NCBI GenBank assembly: GCA_007922195.1
Contig: ML681963.1
Location: forward strand, 136,392,173-136,456,172
Direction of reading: 5' to 3'
Length of the DNA: 64,000 bases
Source of the DNA: Podocnemis expansa
Taxonomy: Eukaryota; Chordata; Testudines; Podocnemididae
Shown: positions 21,137-33,064 of the stretch, piece by piece
Layout: every line of letters starts with the position of its first letter
Position numbering within the stretch: the stretch's first letter is position 1
Translations under genes and position numbers: made by a program
Notes under the pieces: model-generated
What the model was told of the DNA's origin: nothing
Database searches by the model: none
Seen by the model: the letters and a program-made list of their open reading frames with translations, nothing else

Positions 21137-22873
21137 TTGGAACACGGGGGGGAAGAATCAAATAATTGTCTTAAATGTTCCACTGAAGCCCCAATACGTG
21201 AGGAGAGTGGGAGAGGACAACTCCTAGAAAAAATGCGAGGTATATGTAATAGAATTGAAAATCAAAATGACAAAGTAGGGAAATCGGCCGGGTATCTTAG
21301 GTGCCTATACACTAATGCGAGGAGTCTGGGAAATAAGCAGGAAGTATTGGTAGTACTAGTGCAGACAAGGAACATTGGAATAACAGAGACATGGTGGGAT
21401 AGTCTACATGACTGGAGCTCTGCCATGGATGGGTATAAACTGTTCAGGAAAGACAGGCAGGGAAGAAGAGGGGGAGGAGTAGCGTTATATGTAAAAGAGC
21501 TCTATGACTGCTCAGAGCTCCATTATGGAAGTGGAAGCGTGCCAGTAGAAAGTCTGTGGGTTACACTGAGAGGGGAAAGCAACAAGGGGGATGCTGTGGT
21601 GGGTGTCTGCTATAGACCACCAGACCAGAAGCAGGAGGTGGATGAGGTGCTCTACGGACAACTAGCGGAAGCTTCTAGATCACAGGCCCTGGTGCTCATG
21701 GGGGACTTCAATCACCCTGACATCTGCTAGGAGGCCAATACAGCAGTGCATAGGCAATCCAGAAAGTTTTTAGAGAGTGCTGGGGACAACTTTCTGGTGC
21801 AAATGCTGGAGGAACCAACTAGGGGCCTTTCACCTCTTGACCTGCTGCTCACAAACAGGGAAGAGTTGATCAGGGAGGTAGAGGCAAATGGCAAGCTAGG
21901 CAGTAGTGACCACGACATGGTTGAGTTCAGGATGTTGATTAAAGGAAGGAAGGAAAGAAGCAAAACACAAACCCTGGACTTCAAAAAAGCAGATTTTGGC
22001 TCCCTCAGGGAACTGATGGGCAGGATCCCTTGGGAAGCTAATCTGAAGGGGAAAGGAGTCCAAGAGAGTTGGTTATATTTTAAAGAAACCCTGCTAAGGG
22101 CACAGGAAGTTGCCATTCCAATTAGGAGAAAGAACACCAAACACGTGAGGCAACCAGAATGGCTTAGCAGAGAACTCTGCTCTGAGCTCAAACATAAAAA
22201 GGAAGCTTACAGGAAGTGGAAGCTTGGTCAGATGACCAAGGAGGCATATAAAGATATTGCTCAGGACTGCAGGGATAAAATCAGAAAGGCCAAAGGACAA
22301 ATGGAGTTGCGGCTAGCGATGGATGTAAAGGAAAACAAGAAGGGGTTCTACAAGTATGTTAATAACAAGAAGAGGATCAGGGATGGTGTAGGTCCCTTGC
22401 TGAATGGGGCAGGCATCCTTGTGACAGAGGATGAGGGAAAAGCTGAAGTGCTCAATGCTTTTTTTGGTTCAGTTTTCACAGGCAGGGTCAGCTCTCAGCC
22501 CACTACCATGGGTATGGCAGACTGGAGAGAAGACAAGAGGCCCTTGGTGACAGAAGGTCATGTTAGGGACTGCTTAAAGAAGCTGGATGTGCACAAGTCC
22601 ATGGGGCCGGACGAACTGCATCCAAGGGTGCTAAGGGAATTGGCCGATGAGATAGCAGCACCACTGGCCATTATCTTTCAAAACTCATGGAGAACGGGGG
22701 AGGTGCCAGAGGATTGGAAAAAAGCAAATATAGTACCTATTTTCAAGAAAGGGAAAAAGGAGGATCCGGGGAATTACAGACCTGTCAGCCTCACCTCAAT
22801 CCCTGGAAAAATTATGGAACAGGTTCTCAAAGAATCCATCCTCAAACACTCAGAGGAAAATAAAGTAGTGTAG
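21137..22873 (+). pseudogene. CR1 ORF2, endonuclease domain and N-terminal RT
   Basis: The first frame (21137-21730) shows an APE-type endonuclease: YTNARS at residues 59-64, ITETWW at 82-87 with the catalytic Glu, GGGVALYV, CYRPP and GDFNHPDIC. An in-frame TAG at 21728-21730 follows DIC, where related CR1 proteins have Trp. The frame is open again from 21746 with TNREELIREV and GSSDHDMV (the SDH motif). It continues to the start of RT: GPDELHPRVLREL, VPEDWKKANIVPIFKKG, NYRPVSLTSIPGKIMEQ. It runs into the SINE insertion and stops at 22873. Apart from that stop the endonuclease residues I can check are intact. Confidence 0.88.
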
Positions 22874-22977
22874 TGACTAGCACCTCTGCTTAACATGCAG
22901 AAGGTCCTGGGTTCAATTCCCAGGGGGTTGGACTCGATGATCTCACGAGGTCCCTTCCAGCCCTATGATTTCATTTG
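22867..22977 (+). mobile_element. tRNA-derived SINE with CR1-like tail
   Basis: The 111-bp insertion has a tRNA-like head: gtgtagtgactagcacctct, gcttaacatgcagaaggtcc, then gggttcaattccca as the B box. The head resembles tRNA-Val with an AAC anticodon position more than other tRNAs I can compare. Its 3' half is the CR1 end: gggttggactcgatgatctc, acgaggtcccttccag, ccctatgattt. The target is CR1 copy B. The direct repeat aaagt at 22862-22866 and 22978-22982 brackets it, and the RT reading frame is recognisable on each side. Tail sharing suggests mobilisation by CR1 enzymes. It is a SINE, not a working tRNA. Confidence 0.8.
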
Positions 22978-24164
22978 AAAGTGATCAGGAACAGTGACAT
23001 GGATTTACCAAGGGTAAATCATGCCTGACCAATCTCATTTCCTTCTATGATCAGATGACAGGTTTTCTGGATGCAGGAAGATCTGTTGATGTGATATACC
23101 TTGATTTTAGCAAGGCTTTTGATACAGTTTCCCACAGCATTCTCATTGGCAAATTAAGGAACTATGGGTTGGATAGGTGGACTATAAGGTGGATAGAAAA
23201 CTGGCTAGATCAACGGTTTCAGCGTGTAGGAATCAATGGTTCCATATCTAGTTGGCAACCAGTCACGAGTGGGGTGCCCCAGTGGTCAGTCCTGGGGCCG
23301 GTTCTGTTCAACATTTTCATCAATGATCTGGATGATAGAATAGACTGCATTCTCAGTAAGTTTGCAGATGACACAAAGCTGGGAGGAACAGTAGACACAT
23401 TAGAGTGCAAGGACAGGATTCAGGGAGACCTAGATAAATTGGAACAGTGGGCCAATAGAAATCTTATAAGGTTCAGTAAGGACAAGTGTAAAATCCTGCA
23501 CTTGGGACGGAAAAACCCCATGCACTGCTACAGGCTGGGGAACATTCAGCTAAGTAGCAGCAGTGTAGAAAAGGACCTGGGGGTCATGGTGGATGGGAAG
23601 CTGGATATGAGTCAGCAGTGTGCTCTTGCGGCCAAAAAGGCCAGTGGCATACTGGGCTGCATCAAAAGAAGTGTTACCAGCAGATCAAGGGATGTGATCA
23701 TTCCCCTCTATTCTGCACTGGTGAGGCCACATCTAGAATACTGTGTTCAGTTTTGGGCTCCCCACTACAAAAAGGACAGGGACATGCTAGAGAGAGTCCA
23801 GCGGAGGGCAACCAAAATGATTAAAGGGCTGGAGCACAAGCCCTATGAGGAAAGACTGAAAGCATTAGGCTTATTTAGTCTGCAGAAGAGAAGATTGAGG
23901 GGGGATTTGATAGCAACCTTCAACTACTTGAAGGGATGCTCCAAGGAAGATGGAGCTCGACTATTCTCGGTAGTAACAGAGGACAGAACGAGGAGCAATG
24001 GTCTCAAGTTACAGTTAGGGAGGTCGAGGCTGGATATTAGAAAAAACTTTTTTACTAGGAGAGTGGTGAAGCCTTGGAATGAACTCCCAAGGGAGGTGGT
24101 GGAGTCTCCATCTTTGGAGGTGTTTAAGGCCCGGCTGGACAAAACCATGATTGGGATGGTTTAG
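22978..24164 (+). pseudogene. CR1 ORF2 reverse transcriptase, C-terminal half
   Basis: The open frame from 23055 encodes the RT palm: [19 protein letters not shown] (residues 12-30), [20 protein letters not shown] (72-91) and FADDTKLGG (103-111). It then encodes the downstream [19 protein letters not shown] block and ends at 24164 near LDKTMIGMV. The usual PQGS block reads PQWS here (Trp77 in place of Gly), an odd substitution in a conserved loop. Between the SINE and 23055 the frame is disturbed. Motifs A and C keep their aspartates. Confidence 0.88.
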
Positions 24165-24240
24165 TGGGAGTGGTCCTACCTCTGGCAGGGGGTTGGACTA
24201 GATGACCTATGAGGTCCCTTCCAACCCTATGATTCTATGA

Positions 24241-24679
24241 AAAAAGTAATATAGCCTTCCCAGTTCAATGAAAAGAAACATGGAACAGTTTTCCCCATGT
24301 TGAGCAGCACGTTTCCTACTCCACTCTCTACAAAAGAGCATGTATTTCCTGGCATTCCTTCCATTTACTCTGTTTTTCAGTTATAAAACTTTAGTCACTA
24401 ATTCCTAAAACTCAGTGATTTGCTGAAAACATATTCAAATAATTAATTCTTTTTAATAGATCATTTCATACATTCATAAGATGAGATTCAAGATACAGTA
24501 GGATCTATATAAGGTACAGGACCAATACATGGGCACAGATTTCAGCTGAATGTGCTTCATGAATGTACTTTAGAAAAAAGAATTCCTAAAGCTCCTAGAC
24601 AACAACCCGAGAGCCTTAAAATTTGTAACAACTGGACCAAAATTAAAAAGTAGGGAGAACACTGTTTAGAGTTACTCGA
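24241..24679. other. Unassigned AT-rich non-coding DNA
   Basis: I see no gene or known repeat. Confidence 0.45.
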
Positions 24680-24975
24680 AAAAAAATTTATTTTTGTACA
24701 CAGAATTTTGATGAAAGAAAAAAAATTCTCTTTTTCTGAATATTTTCAGTGGGAAATTTAGACTTTTTGATAACTGGTTTAAACAAATGTTCTTAAATGA
24801 AAAGTGTCAAAAATTGGGGGGGTAGGGAGAATTTATTTTCAGTCAGAATATTCGTTCTTCTAAAAAAATATTTTCAAGGAAATCTGACATTTCCTATTAA
24901 AATATTCATTTAATTAAAATCCCTATTTTCCATTCAAAAAGAGTTTTGTTGGAAAATTTTCCATGGTGCTCTTCA
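24680..24975. repeat. A/T-rich interspersed repeat
   Basis: Words such as attttgatgaaagaaaaa, ttttcagtcagaatatt and gttggaaaattttccatgg resemble those at 4863-4936 and 7806-8012. The low complexity makes family assignment unsafe. Confidence 0.35.
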
Positions 24976-25014
24976 AGCCACCTCTTATGAGTTTTACGTA
25001 GATATGTGATCAGG

Positions 25015-25278
25015 CAGGGGCGTCGCTGGGGGGGGCGAAGGACCCAGGGTACGGGCCCAGGCCCCGCCCTCAGCCCACAGGCCCCACCCCCTGGCCGGGG
25101 ACAGGGCCGTGTGCTGCCGCGCCACCACGGGCGGCAGGCCCTGCATCCCTGGCTGGGGACAGGGCTGCTGCAGCCGCCAGGCCCCGGATCTCCAGCCCGA
25201 TTGGGCCGTAGATCCGGGGCACTGGCGCTGGGGCTTGGGGCATGTGCCCGGGCGTGCCCAGCGCCAGCAACACCCCTG
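25015..25278. mobile_element. GC-rich hAT-like MITE with perfect 8-bp duplication
   Basis: The element starts caggggcgtcgctgg and ends ccagcaacacccctg, which are imperfect inverted termini. Perfect 8-bp direct repeats, tgatcagg, lie immediately outside at 25007-25014 and 25279-25286. An 8-bp duplication and CAGGGG ends fit the hAT superfamily. The interior is strongly GC- and CpG-rich against an AT-rich background. There is no transposase; open frames across it are artefacts of high GC. The intact duplication suggests a relatively young insertion. Confidence 0.85.
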
Positions 25279-25286
25279 TGATCAGG

Positions 25287-27738
25287 TAAAAACATATTAA
25301 AAGGTATATTCCTAACTGCAACTCCTGAAGGAACTAGTTTGAGCCTCCTTAATGAGGATAAAAGTCTTGAGAAAATATGAAATATAGCCTTCACCTATGT
25401 TCATCTTTACAGTATAGTCCCCCATAGAGTCATAACAAAAAATGCATCCCCCAATGCAAATGAGTCTTGATGAGTCACTTAGTCACAAGTAGACTCCAGA
25501 CAGATGATCTGTGCATTTTTTGCTGAACCTGGCCCTTACCTGACCAGGTACGTACACATACGCTTATCCTTAAGCATGTAAAGGTTCTCACAGACTATCT
25601 TAACTTTTATTGATGAAAAAATTAAAATGGGCCTGCTCACCTGATCAAAGTTAAGCACAAGATTAGGATCCTTATTAAATGTAGTTTATATCTTTACTTC
25701 TAAATCACTGTTTTGCTAATTAATAACAAACAACAACATGGGTCAAAAGCTGGAAAATTCATCTGCTTCATCTCCTTTTACTTCACTGCAGCAAATACGT
25801 AAACATTAGTGGCCTGATTCTCAGCTGGTGTTAGTTATCACCATACATCGAGTTATTGCTCTTTTGAGCAAGACAGGCACTGCGATCAGCAAGCTGTAAC
25901 TGTAGCAGGTTTGTTTTCAAATGTTACATGGTAACTAGAGCATCTCATTACCTGAATGTTTATATTTTAGTGACCAAAAAGGATAAAAAATAAAAAACCA
26001 AACCCCTCTTCCTCTAATATAAGACCATATATATAAACAGGACTTGGTTCTCCTCTCCCACTACTTTAAAGCAACTAAAGTCACTGGAATTGCACTGGCA
26101 TAAAAGTAAAAGGGGAGAATCAAGCCATACAATATAAATCTTGATTCATATAGCCGATTCTCCAATGGAAAACAAAATTTAAATCAACAGTTTGGATTTA
26201 AATGCAGAAATCTGCAGTCAGGTACATCCTGCCTACATTATACACTAATGTAGGATCCTTTCTGACATTTGTTCTTTGCTTTCCTTATGCTAAGCCTTTT
26301 TCAGAAATAAAATGTCTAAAAGAAATCCAGAGACAATGTACTGTTGTGAAAAATACAGCACAGATTTCTGCCATCAGACATGACTTCTTACTAAGCTGTC
26401 TCTGAAAGAACAAGCACGCATTTTAGAAAATGATAGATTATGAGGTGAAAAGAAAACATTTAACACCTTTACTCTTTAAAAAAATAAAGTCTTGCTAACT
26501 GAGATCAGTTTCTTACCCACAATATAGTGAATATCTGTTAAGACATTAGAAAGTGCTTCCTTTAATAAGTGGTACTAAATTTTGCCAAGAACATTTGCTA
26601 ATTCTCACTACTGCAAGGTGGACTTGTACATAGTTCTTCATCTTTACCAAATGACTATTGCTCAGGTCAACTACAAAGCCTTTGTAAAGTATTCTTCTCA
26701 GAATGGAGCAGAATACATTATAAATCACAGGGGCTGTGTTGCTCTGATATCTAAGGAAGTTTAATTATCTTGGGGAGGTTATCTTAATTAAGTTATAGTT
26801 AATTTTAATTAGTTAAAGGTCTACTATTTGAATATATTTGAAACACTGGACCCATTCAAGAGACAGGAGGAAAAATGGCATGTTCAGAAATATACCAGAA
26901 GGTAAGGAAGAAGTTAATATATAAAACTGTATAATTATACACATGCCCCCAATCCCTCAGGCAATACTATATTTAGAATGATCAAGGTGAGTCAGACTTC
27001 TTCCTAAAGAGAAAAACTGCATTCAAGGGAAGAAATTAAATGAAACATAAAAAGTAAAAATAACTAGGTGAAAGAATAATCTGTCAAAGTAGAGGTTCAC
27101 AGACAGACTCTGAGGATTGCTGTTGTGGACATAATTGTTTACACTTTCCTAGCATAAAGGAAACACTGGTGGTCTTGTCAAAAACCCAAAGCAATCCAAA
27201 GAGAAAGACTATACACAGAACTAGGCAGTTAACTTGAGGTAGCTAGTATGAGACATGAACATTTTGAAGAAAGGAAGGAAAAAAAGATGATTTTGCTAGC
27301 CATTTTAGAAATAATGGGACATTGTTTTCAAAAGAGCAAGAAAGATTTAACACAAAGACCAGAGAAGAGCCACATGCCTGGAACATAAGCAAATGAGAAA
27401 AATATGACTTTCAGGTAATATAAATAGCATCATATAGTATAAAAAGTATCATCCCAGCATCAAAACAGAGAGTTAAGTTAGTAGAAATCCTCATTTGAAC
27501 CACTTCACCAGACCCTACCAGTAACAGAAACAGTTGGTTCAATGTACGGAGGCAGTGAGGGCACAAATCAGAGCTTGCTAGATACCGCTGAACCCAGGCT
27601 AAGACTGATGTGATGATTCTGAGTCAGTGGAATACAAGGAGTTAGGGCATGAATAAAAACTCTGGGTTTTATAGATGGTATTTCTCTACTTTATTATTCA
27701 AGCTTGTAAGATAAGGATACCGTTAGAGCCCAAGCTGC
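25287..27738. other. Unassigned AT-rich non-coding DNA
   Basis: I see no gene, RNA or recognised mobile element in this 2.4-kb stretch. Confidence 0.45.
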
Positions 27739-27746
27739 AGCTAGAG

Positions 27747-28074
27747 CAGGGATCTACCACCTGTGGCTCCAGAACTGCATGTGGCACTTTGGCTGCCTCC
27801 TTGCAACTCTGGGCTCTGTCCTGCTCCCCACCACCAGGGACCTTGTGGGCAGCCCATTCCTAGCTCTGGGTCTCCTATCCCCTGCCACTGGGGGACCCTG
27901 AGGATGATCTGTGCCAGGCTCTCCACCATCACCAGCGTACCCAGTGGCAGGTACCCTGGCTCAGCTCCCTCCCCCAACCAGAAGACTTCAACCGGTGAGG
28001 CTCTCACAACACTTGGTTATTGAAGGAATATTTAAAAATGGCTCCTCTTGTCATATGGGTTGCTGACGCCCCCA
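27747..28074 (+). mobile_element. hAT-like MITE, copy 2 (about 330 bp)
   Basis: This is the opposite-strand partner of 5230-5549 and aligns with it from end to end. It starts cagggatctaccacctgtgg and ends near gacgcccccat. The flanks agctagag (27739-27746) and tgctggag (28075-28082) agree at 6 of 8 positions and are taken as a decayed 8-bp duplication. No transposase is encoded. Divergence between the two copies suggests an old family. Confidence 0.65.
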
Positions 28075-28325
28075 TGCTGGAGGATCAAAAACAGCAACAG
28101 CCAGGAATAGTCCTTCCATCTCTGCTTGATCATGACATTACATTTTGGGTATAGGGCTTCCTCCTTTGACTTATGCCTATGCCACCTCAAGGTGGGGCTG
28201 CTCCAAAGGGCATGCTTCAAAACTATCTGGAAACAAATCTGGAAAAAAAGGAGTGCAGACCAAAGCAGCCTGATTGATGTGCACACATCTTATTGGTAGC
28301 ATGAGACAGAAGCGCTCTATTGTCT

Positions 28326-28665
28326 ATATTGGCTGCTTATAGGTTTCCAGGTGAAGCAATTAGTGTTGGTTTAGACCTGTAAAGCCCAAATGGACCTTGG
28401 GATCAGCCTACATCAAAGATCACCTCGTTCCAGTGTTATGCTGCCTCAGTTATGATCAGGAGAAATGTTCAAGAGGAATCTCCCCTTGATTTGACAAAGG
28501 AAGTTGGTTGCAGACATTCTCCATAAGGGGCTCCCAGCTGTGGAATGACCTTCTGCCTTAGATCTGAAACAGTCAGGGACTTCTGGCATTTGGGCCACAT
28601 TGCAGGGCCCATATTTTTGCCAAGAAGTCTGAAGAAGTTGGGATTTATAGGGGAGTGCTGCCAAT
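28326..28665 (+). pseudogene. L2-like LINE reverse transcriptase C-terminal relic
   Basis: The translated plus strand, with shifts of frame, gives the layout of the last part of an L2-type RT protein. It shows a YWLLIGFQVKQLVLV stretch (compare the usual HWLPIRYRI pattern), then KAQMDLG. After about 100 bp comes a GAP(S/L)WN-like block at cataaggggctcccagctgt, ggaatgacc. Stops and frameshifts are many. The assignment rests on the spacing of these blocks and is moderate. Confidence 0.5.
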
Positions 28666-30974
28666 TGTTTAGGAGATATGGTGATATGGTGAGCTGAGCA
28701 TGATCTTCCAATTTCATTTCTGCATACATTTTCAGCTCTGTCATTTTGCTGTGGAAAGCACTGCTAAGAAAATTATATTAAAAGACATGAACAAGACTTG
28801 AAAAATTGAATGCAAACCTATTTTGTGGAAAGGGGTTACAGGAAGGACCCTTGACTATGGAACTCGTTCAGATTGGAGCTCAGGCTAAGCACACCTTACT
28901 GTCTTCAGGGCTCAGTAAAAGTTTCATTTCTTTGCCAAACCTTCTCTCAGGAATAATATAATACAGATGGCACTGCAAGACGTGGGAGAAAACAAACAAA
29001 AGGGAGAAAAGACAATCAAAGAAAGTGCTTACAAACCAAAGAGGGAAAGAGACGGGGGACAAATCTCACACTTATTGTCCATAGGGGTCCATGTGAAAGG
29101 TATTATGAAGTAAATAGATACCTATAAACATGTATATGTGTTAAATGAAGCCCTAGGAGCCTGCATCCTCAGATATTTCCAATGCTTAATCTGAGGAGCC
29201 CCAGAACCTTCCTAAACTCTGGGCCCCCTTTCCATATTTTCTGTGTCCCCTTCATGAAGGTGTGGGTCCAATTTTTCTAGATTCTGGAATTTGGGTCCTG
29301 AAATTCTGGCCCATCAGATTTGTAGGCCCTGGAACTGTATTCCAGTGTGTTCTGGCTTATTTTAACCCCTGGGTATTTCAGAGCTCTGGTGAATGCAACT
29401 TCAAGGAGCAGGCAGCTCCACTCCCAAACGTTTCCACTGTGGGCACTTTTGTACACAAAAGCAGTCTCCAGCATCCCCCCTTTGCTCCCTATCTTTTTAA
29501 TATCTAAAAGTATTGAGTATTGCAGGAAAAAAAAAAACCAAACCAAGTACTGCCAACTATTAACATAACCCGAGATCAAGCAAACAATACAATAATATCA
29601 CACCAAGTCAAAAATCAACCCATGCTCCATCTTCTCCTTCTTCACCACAATAAAGAGCTTTAGCATATTGCAACTTGCTCCTATTCTCAGTAATATGCAG
29701 ATTATAGTTCAGTTGGATAAAGAGGTCTGTTCCAGTATCTTTTCCTTCTCAGCATCAATGTCTGTAAAGACATTTAGGAAGTCACCCATTTCCTCTTATG
29801 AGTTAAATAAGCTGGGCCTGGTGTTTTGCAGAGTACCATACTGCAACCCTCTAAATTGAATTTCAGCTCTTAGATCTAAAAACATTATCTTTTGGCCTTT
29901 GAATATAACTGACTCCACTTCTGTTCTAACTGAAGCAATTTCTCTGTGTCTTGGAATCTCAAAATTTTAATAATTACTGCTCTTAGCCTTTCATCTGGAG
30001 TAAATTTGCACTATCATGTCTCACGTGCTCTTTCTATTTCAAAAGCTAAGTTGGAATCCTCACCAAAAATATTTCCTTAAGGACAGAATTGATAAAAACA
30101 AGCATATTTCTACTTCCTTCCCGCTATTGGAAATACAATTATCTTTCCACTAAAGCAAGGAGATCAATCTTCCAAATGACCTTCATCTCCTCCCTGACAC
30201 TCTTAATAATCTTGTGTATGTGAAATGTTTAATTGTCTACAGTTCACCCAGTTTTGATTCTGCCTCAAAGTCTTTAAAAAGATTCTCTCTCTACGTATAT
30301 TAATTTCTTACAGAAGGGAATGCACTCTATGGATGTGGTGGAAGATCTGTTTAATGCTCCTCTGTACACTGCAAACGTTTATTGAGTCACATTTTACCCC
30401 TCCTTGCAGGTGCTGTGTGCATAGGCTCAGTCACGGTGTGAGAGGAGAAGACAGCAAGAAAAAGAACAATCTTCTAGAAAAAAAAAAATTCAGACCTAGG
30501 TGTTTAACATTAAATTCATAAATTCATTACAAACATGAACAAATAGACTGACTTTCAAAAGTGCTGAACACCATGTATCTCCACTGATGTCCAGCTGGGC
30601 AGTTCTGCTATATGATTTTCAAACACAAATACCATTTAAGCATGAAAATTAGATTTTCAAGATTCAAAAGAACTTGTATGCACGAATTCAAAGGCCATTT
30701 TTGAAAATTTGGCCTTGAAAGTTTTCATCATAAACACCTTAATGAAATAAACTAAAGAGATTAACAGAAGCTAAAAGAGAAGCTGCTGCCCTGGAAATGT
30801 TTTTTAAGATAGCAAGTACTGATTTGGCAAACAGAAGGAATTGCTAGTGGAAACTATCCAAAAAAATCTATGTCAATATTCTATGATGTCTTTAAAAATA
30901 CAAGTGTCATAACAAATATGATTACTGAACTACACAGATATAAATGAAAAAGAAGTATGATGCAAAGAAGCAAC
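28666..30974. other. Unassigned AT-rich non-coding DNA
   Basis: I see no gene or recognised element. Short A runs occur near 29527 and 30478. Confidence 0.45.
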
Positions 30975-30975
30975 T

Positions 30976-31252
30976 AAGCCCTAGACTACACTTGCCACAT
31001 TTCTCAGCAGCAGTCGACAGGGGATACGCAAGGTACATAAAATACTTTGCTTATCTCCTGAGGACAACTAGTCCCTACACATTAAGGTAAGCTGACTGCA
31101 AATGGCTTGCAGTCTGCTTACAGCAGCTCCAGTTATGGGGCTGAAGTTGCTATGGTGACTTCCTGAGTTCCACTACGAACTCGCTGCTGAATCGTGCCCG
31201 GACGATCACAATGACGGCAGCTATTTTGCCGCTGTCAGTATAGACATACTCT
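30976..31252. mobile_element. Possible MITE related to the 18.4-kb element
   Basis: The left end ccctagactacacttgccac and the right end, read in reverse complement as gtatgtctatactgacagc, form loose inverted termini. They resemble the termini of the MITE at 18407-18793 (ctatgtttacactggca). The interior differs. No duplication was identified, so the limits are approximate. Confidence 0.42.
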
Positions 31253-32930
31253 GAGACTGCTGCATTACAGAATTTAACAAGAAAAAGAGTGTATACATGA
31301 CTTAAGTAAGTATCTTATGAAGTATGGTGTTTGACACTATTGCAGTTGAAGTTGAGGGCTGTAGCAACATTTTAAAATGAAGCTAGTTATTTAGGTGCTG
31401 ACACCTGAAAGGGGTCCTTTTTCCCCCAAAAGCATTGAAAAATCAAGCTCTTTTTAGGTGTTTCGAATCCAGCACCCCCAAACTACCTGTCATTTCTGAG
31501 AATCTTGACCTGATATAAAAATGAAGTGAGCTGAATAAAGCTTGTAAACCAAACTAGCTTGATTCATTTTATTGTCATTTTGTTTTCCTGTTTTTCTCAT
31601 CCAGTTCAAGTGATTATAGTCAGTTAATGCATGATTGGTATATTTGGATCTAGAGACATATCAATATCTGATCTTATCTGCTATAGGCCTGAGGTCTATT
31701 AAAAGACAGAAGACTGCTCAGAGAGAATTCAAATTGTCATGATCTTTGTCTAAAATAGAGGGAATAGTCTGGAATTTAGGAAAAAGCATGCATCTGCAAA
31801 AGTGGTACAGGGCAGTGTCCTTAGTCCCATGAAGTAGCTGGCTGGGCAAGACAGAAGCCATCTGAGAGTGAACAGCATGACACAAAAGAGTATAAGCTAG
31901 TGCCATTAACGTTCTAATTATCTTCAACTCACTGCCTGATACTAGGTTCCTCCTGTAAGTGCATTCACAAAAAAAAGAGAAGGAAACACATCCAACTTTC
32001 AAATGCAGGGCTCAGAGGAAAATTAAATGACAGATGAAATGCTTAGGTTCAAATATACAGAATATAGCAGAGAAACTAAATGTATTTACAGAACCAAAGT
32101 TCATTATTCTCAATGCACTGTATTAATGTCATTGCTCTGTAATATTTCTTTAGACAGAAAGTTATTCATGTTTTACCAATTTAAAAATACCTTTTTTATT
32201 TCAGCTATTTTGACTATTTTATCTTTTAACAAAATATGTTTTCCTGTAGTTCAAAGTAAAATTCCATATTATGTTAAACCCTGATCATCAGTTTTAATTG
32301 TTTTTTGTAGCAGCTCTCCCATTTTATCAAACCAACTGTCACTTTACAATTTTAACTTTAGAGTATTATTAACTATTTTCTTAATCTCTGCAGGTGCAGC
32401 AGCACTGGGCTTCCAAAAGATGATCTGCTAGTAGGAAAAAAGCTGCTGCTTTTCCACTGCCCTCAGAAGCTGGAAGAGGACTTCAAGTCTAACAGGCAGC
32501 CTGCATAAAAGTGATTGAGACTTTTGAACCTAAACATTATACTGTGCACTGCAACCTTGATTTCACTTCAGTCTCATAAAAGTTGGGGGGTGGAGAGGAG
32601 GTGATGGAGGGGGTGGTTCATGAGATCTCATTGTTTTAAAGATGAGAAGATGGACAAGATTTTCACCTCTGATATTAAGAAATAATAATAACAACAACAA
32701 CAACTATGTTTCCTGCACCTTGGATATAAGTGTTTCTTTTGCTTTATTTGAAGTTTGCACATGGATTTCATATAGTCTTTAAAGCTGCCTCTGCTGTACA
32801 TGTACAAACTCCCATCTAATTTATCTATTGGCTCTATGCAGCACCTGTCTTCACTGTATCTATGTGACAAATACACTTTAAGAGTAGTACACCTATGTCC
32901 TCTGAATGGACTTCACTCTCGCCATATCTG
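31253..32930. other. Unassigned AT-rich DNA with a small AAT/AAC microsatellite
   Basis: No gene is recognised. A short aataataataacaacaac run lies at 32682-32702. The open frames are small and without motifs. Confidence 0.45.
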
Positions 32931-32940
32931 CTATTTGGAG

Positions 32941-33064
32941 GGAAACAAACAAGGAGTCTGGTGGCACTTTTAAAGACTACAAAATTTATTTAGCCTTTAA
33001 AAGTGCCACCAGACTCCTTCTTTGTTTTGCTGGACTACGAAGACTAACACAGCTACCCCTTTGG
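32941..33064 (+). mobile_element. Hairpin (inverted-dimer) PLE tail
   Basis: The left arm reads aaacaaacaaggagtctg, gtggcacttttaaagacta. The right arm reads back aaaagtgccaccagactcct, tctttgttttgct, then continues alone into gaagactaacacagctaccc, ctttgg, the 3' terminus. Both arms share gtctggtgg where many window copies have gtcctgtgg. The flanks tatttggag (32932-32940) and tatgtggag (33065-33073) match at 8 of 9 positions and look like a target duplication. Confidence 0.75.

Larger units (their letters stand above)
21120..24240 (+). mobile_element. CR1 LINE, near-complete ORF2 copy B
   Basis: This is the longest CR1 copy in the window. It has an endonuclease domain, the full reverse transcriptase, and the 3' end ggttggactagatgacctat, ccctatgattctatga. 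The 5' boundary is taken near 21120, where CR1-like coding begins. ORF1 was not recognised. A SINE interrupts it at 22867-22977. CR1 moves by target-primed reverse transcription using its own endonuclease and RT. Confidence 0.92.

Noticed and set aside
22867..22925. A functional tRNA gene
   Set aside because: The head lacks a proper acceptor stem and continues into a CR1-like tail with flanking direct repeats, so it is a SINE.
25006..25394. Pro/Ala/Gly-rich open frames on both strands
   Set aside because: Confined to the GC-rich MITE at 25015-25278 and its flanks; composition artefact.
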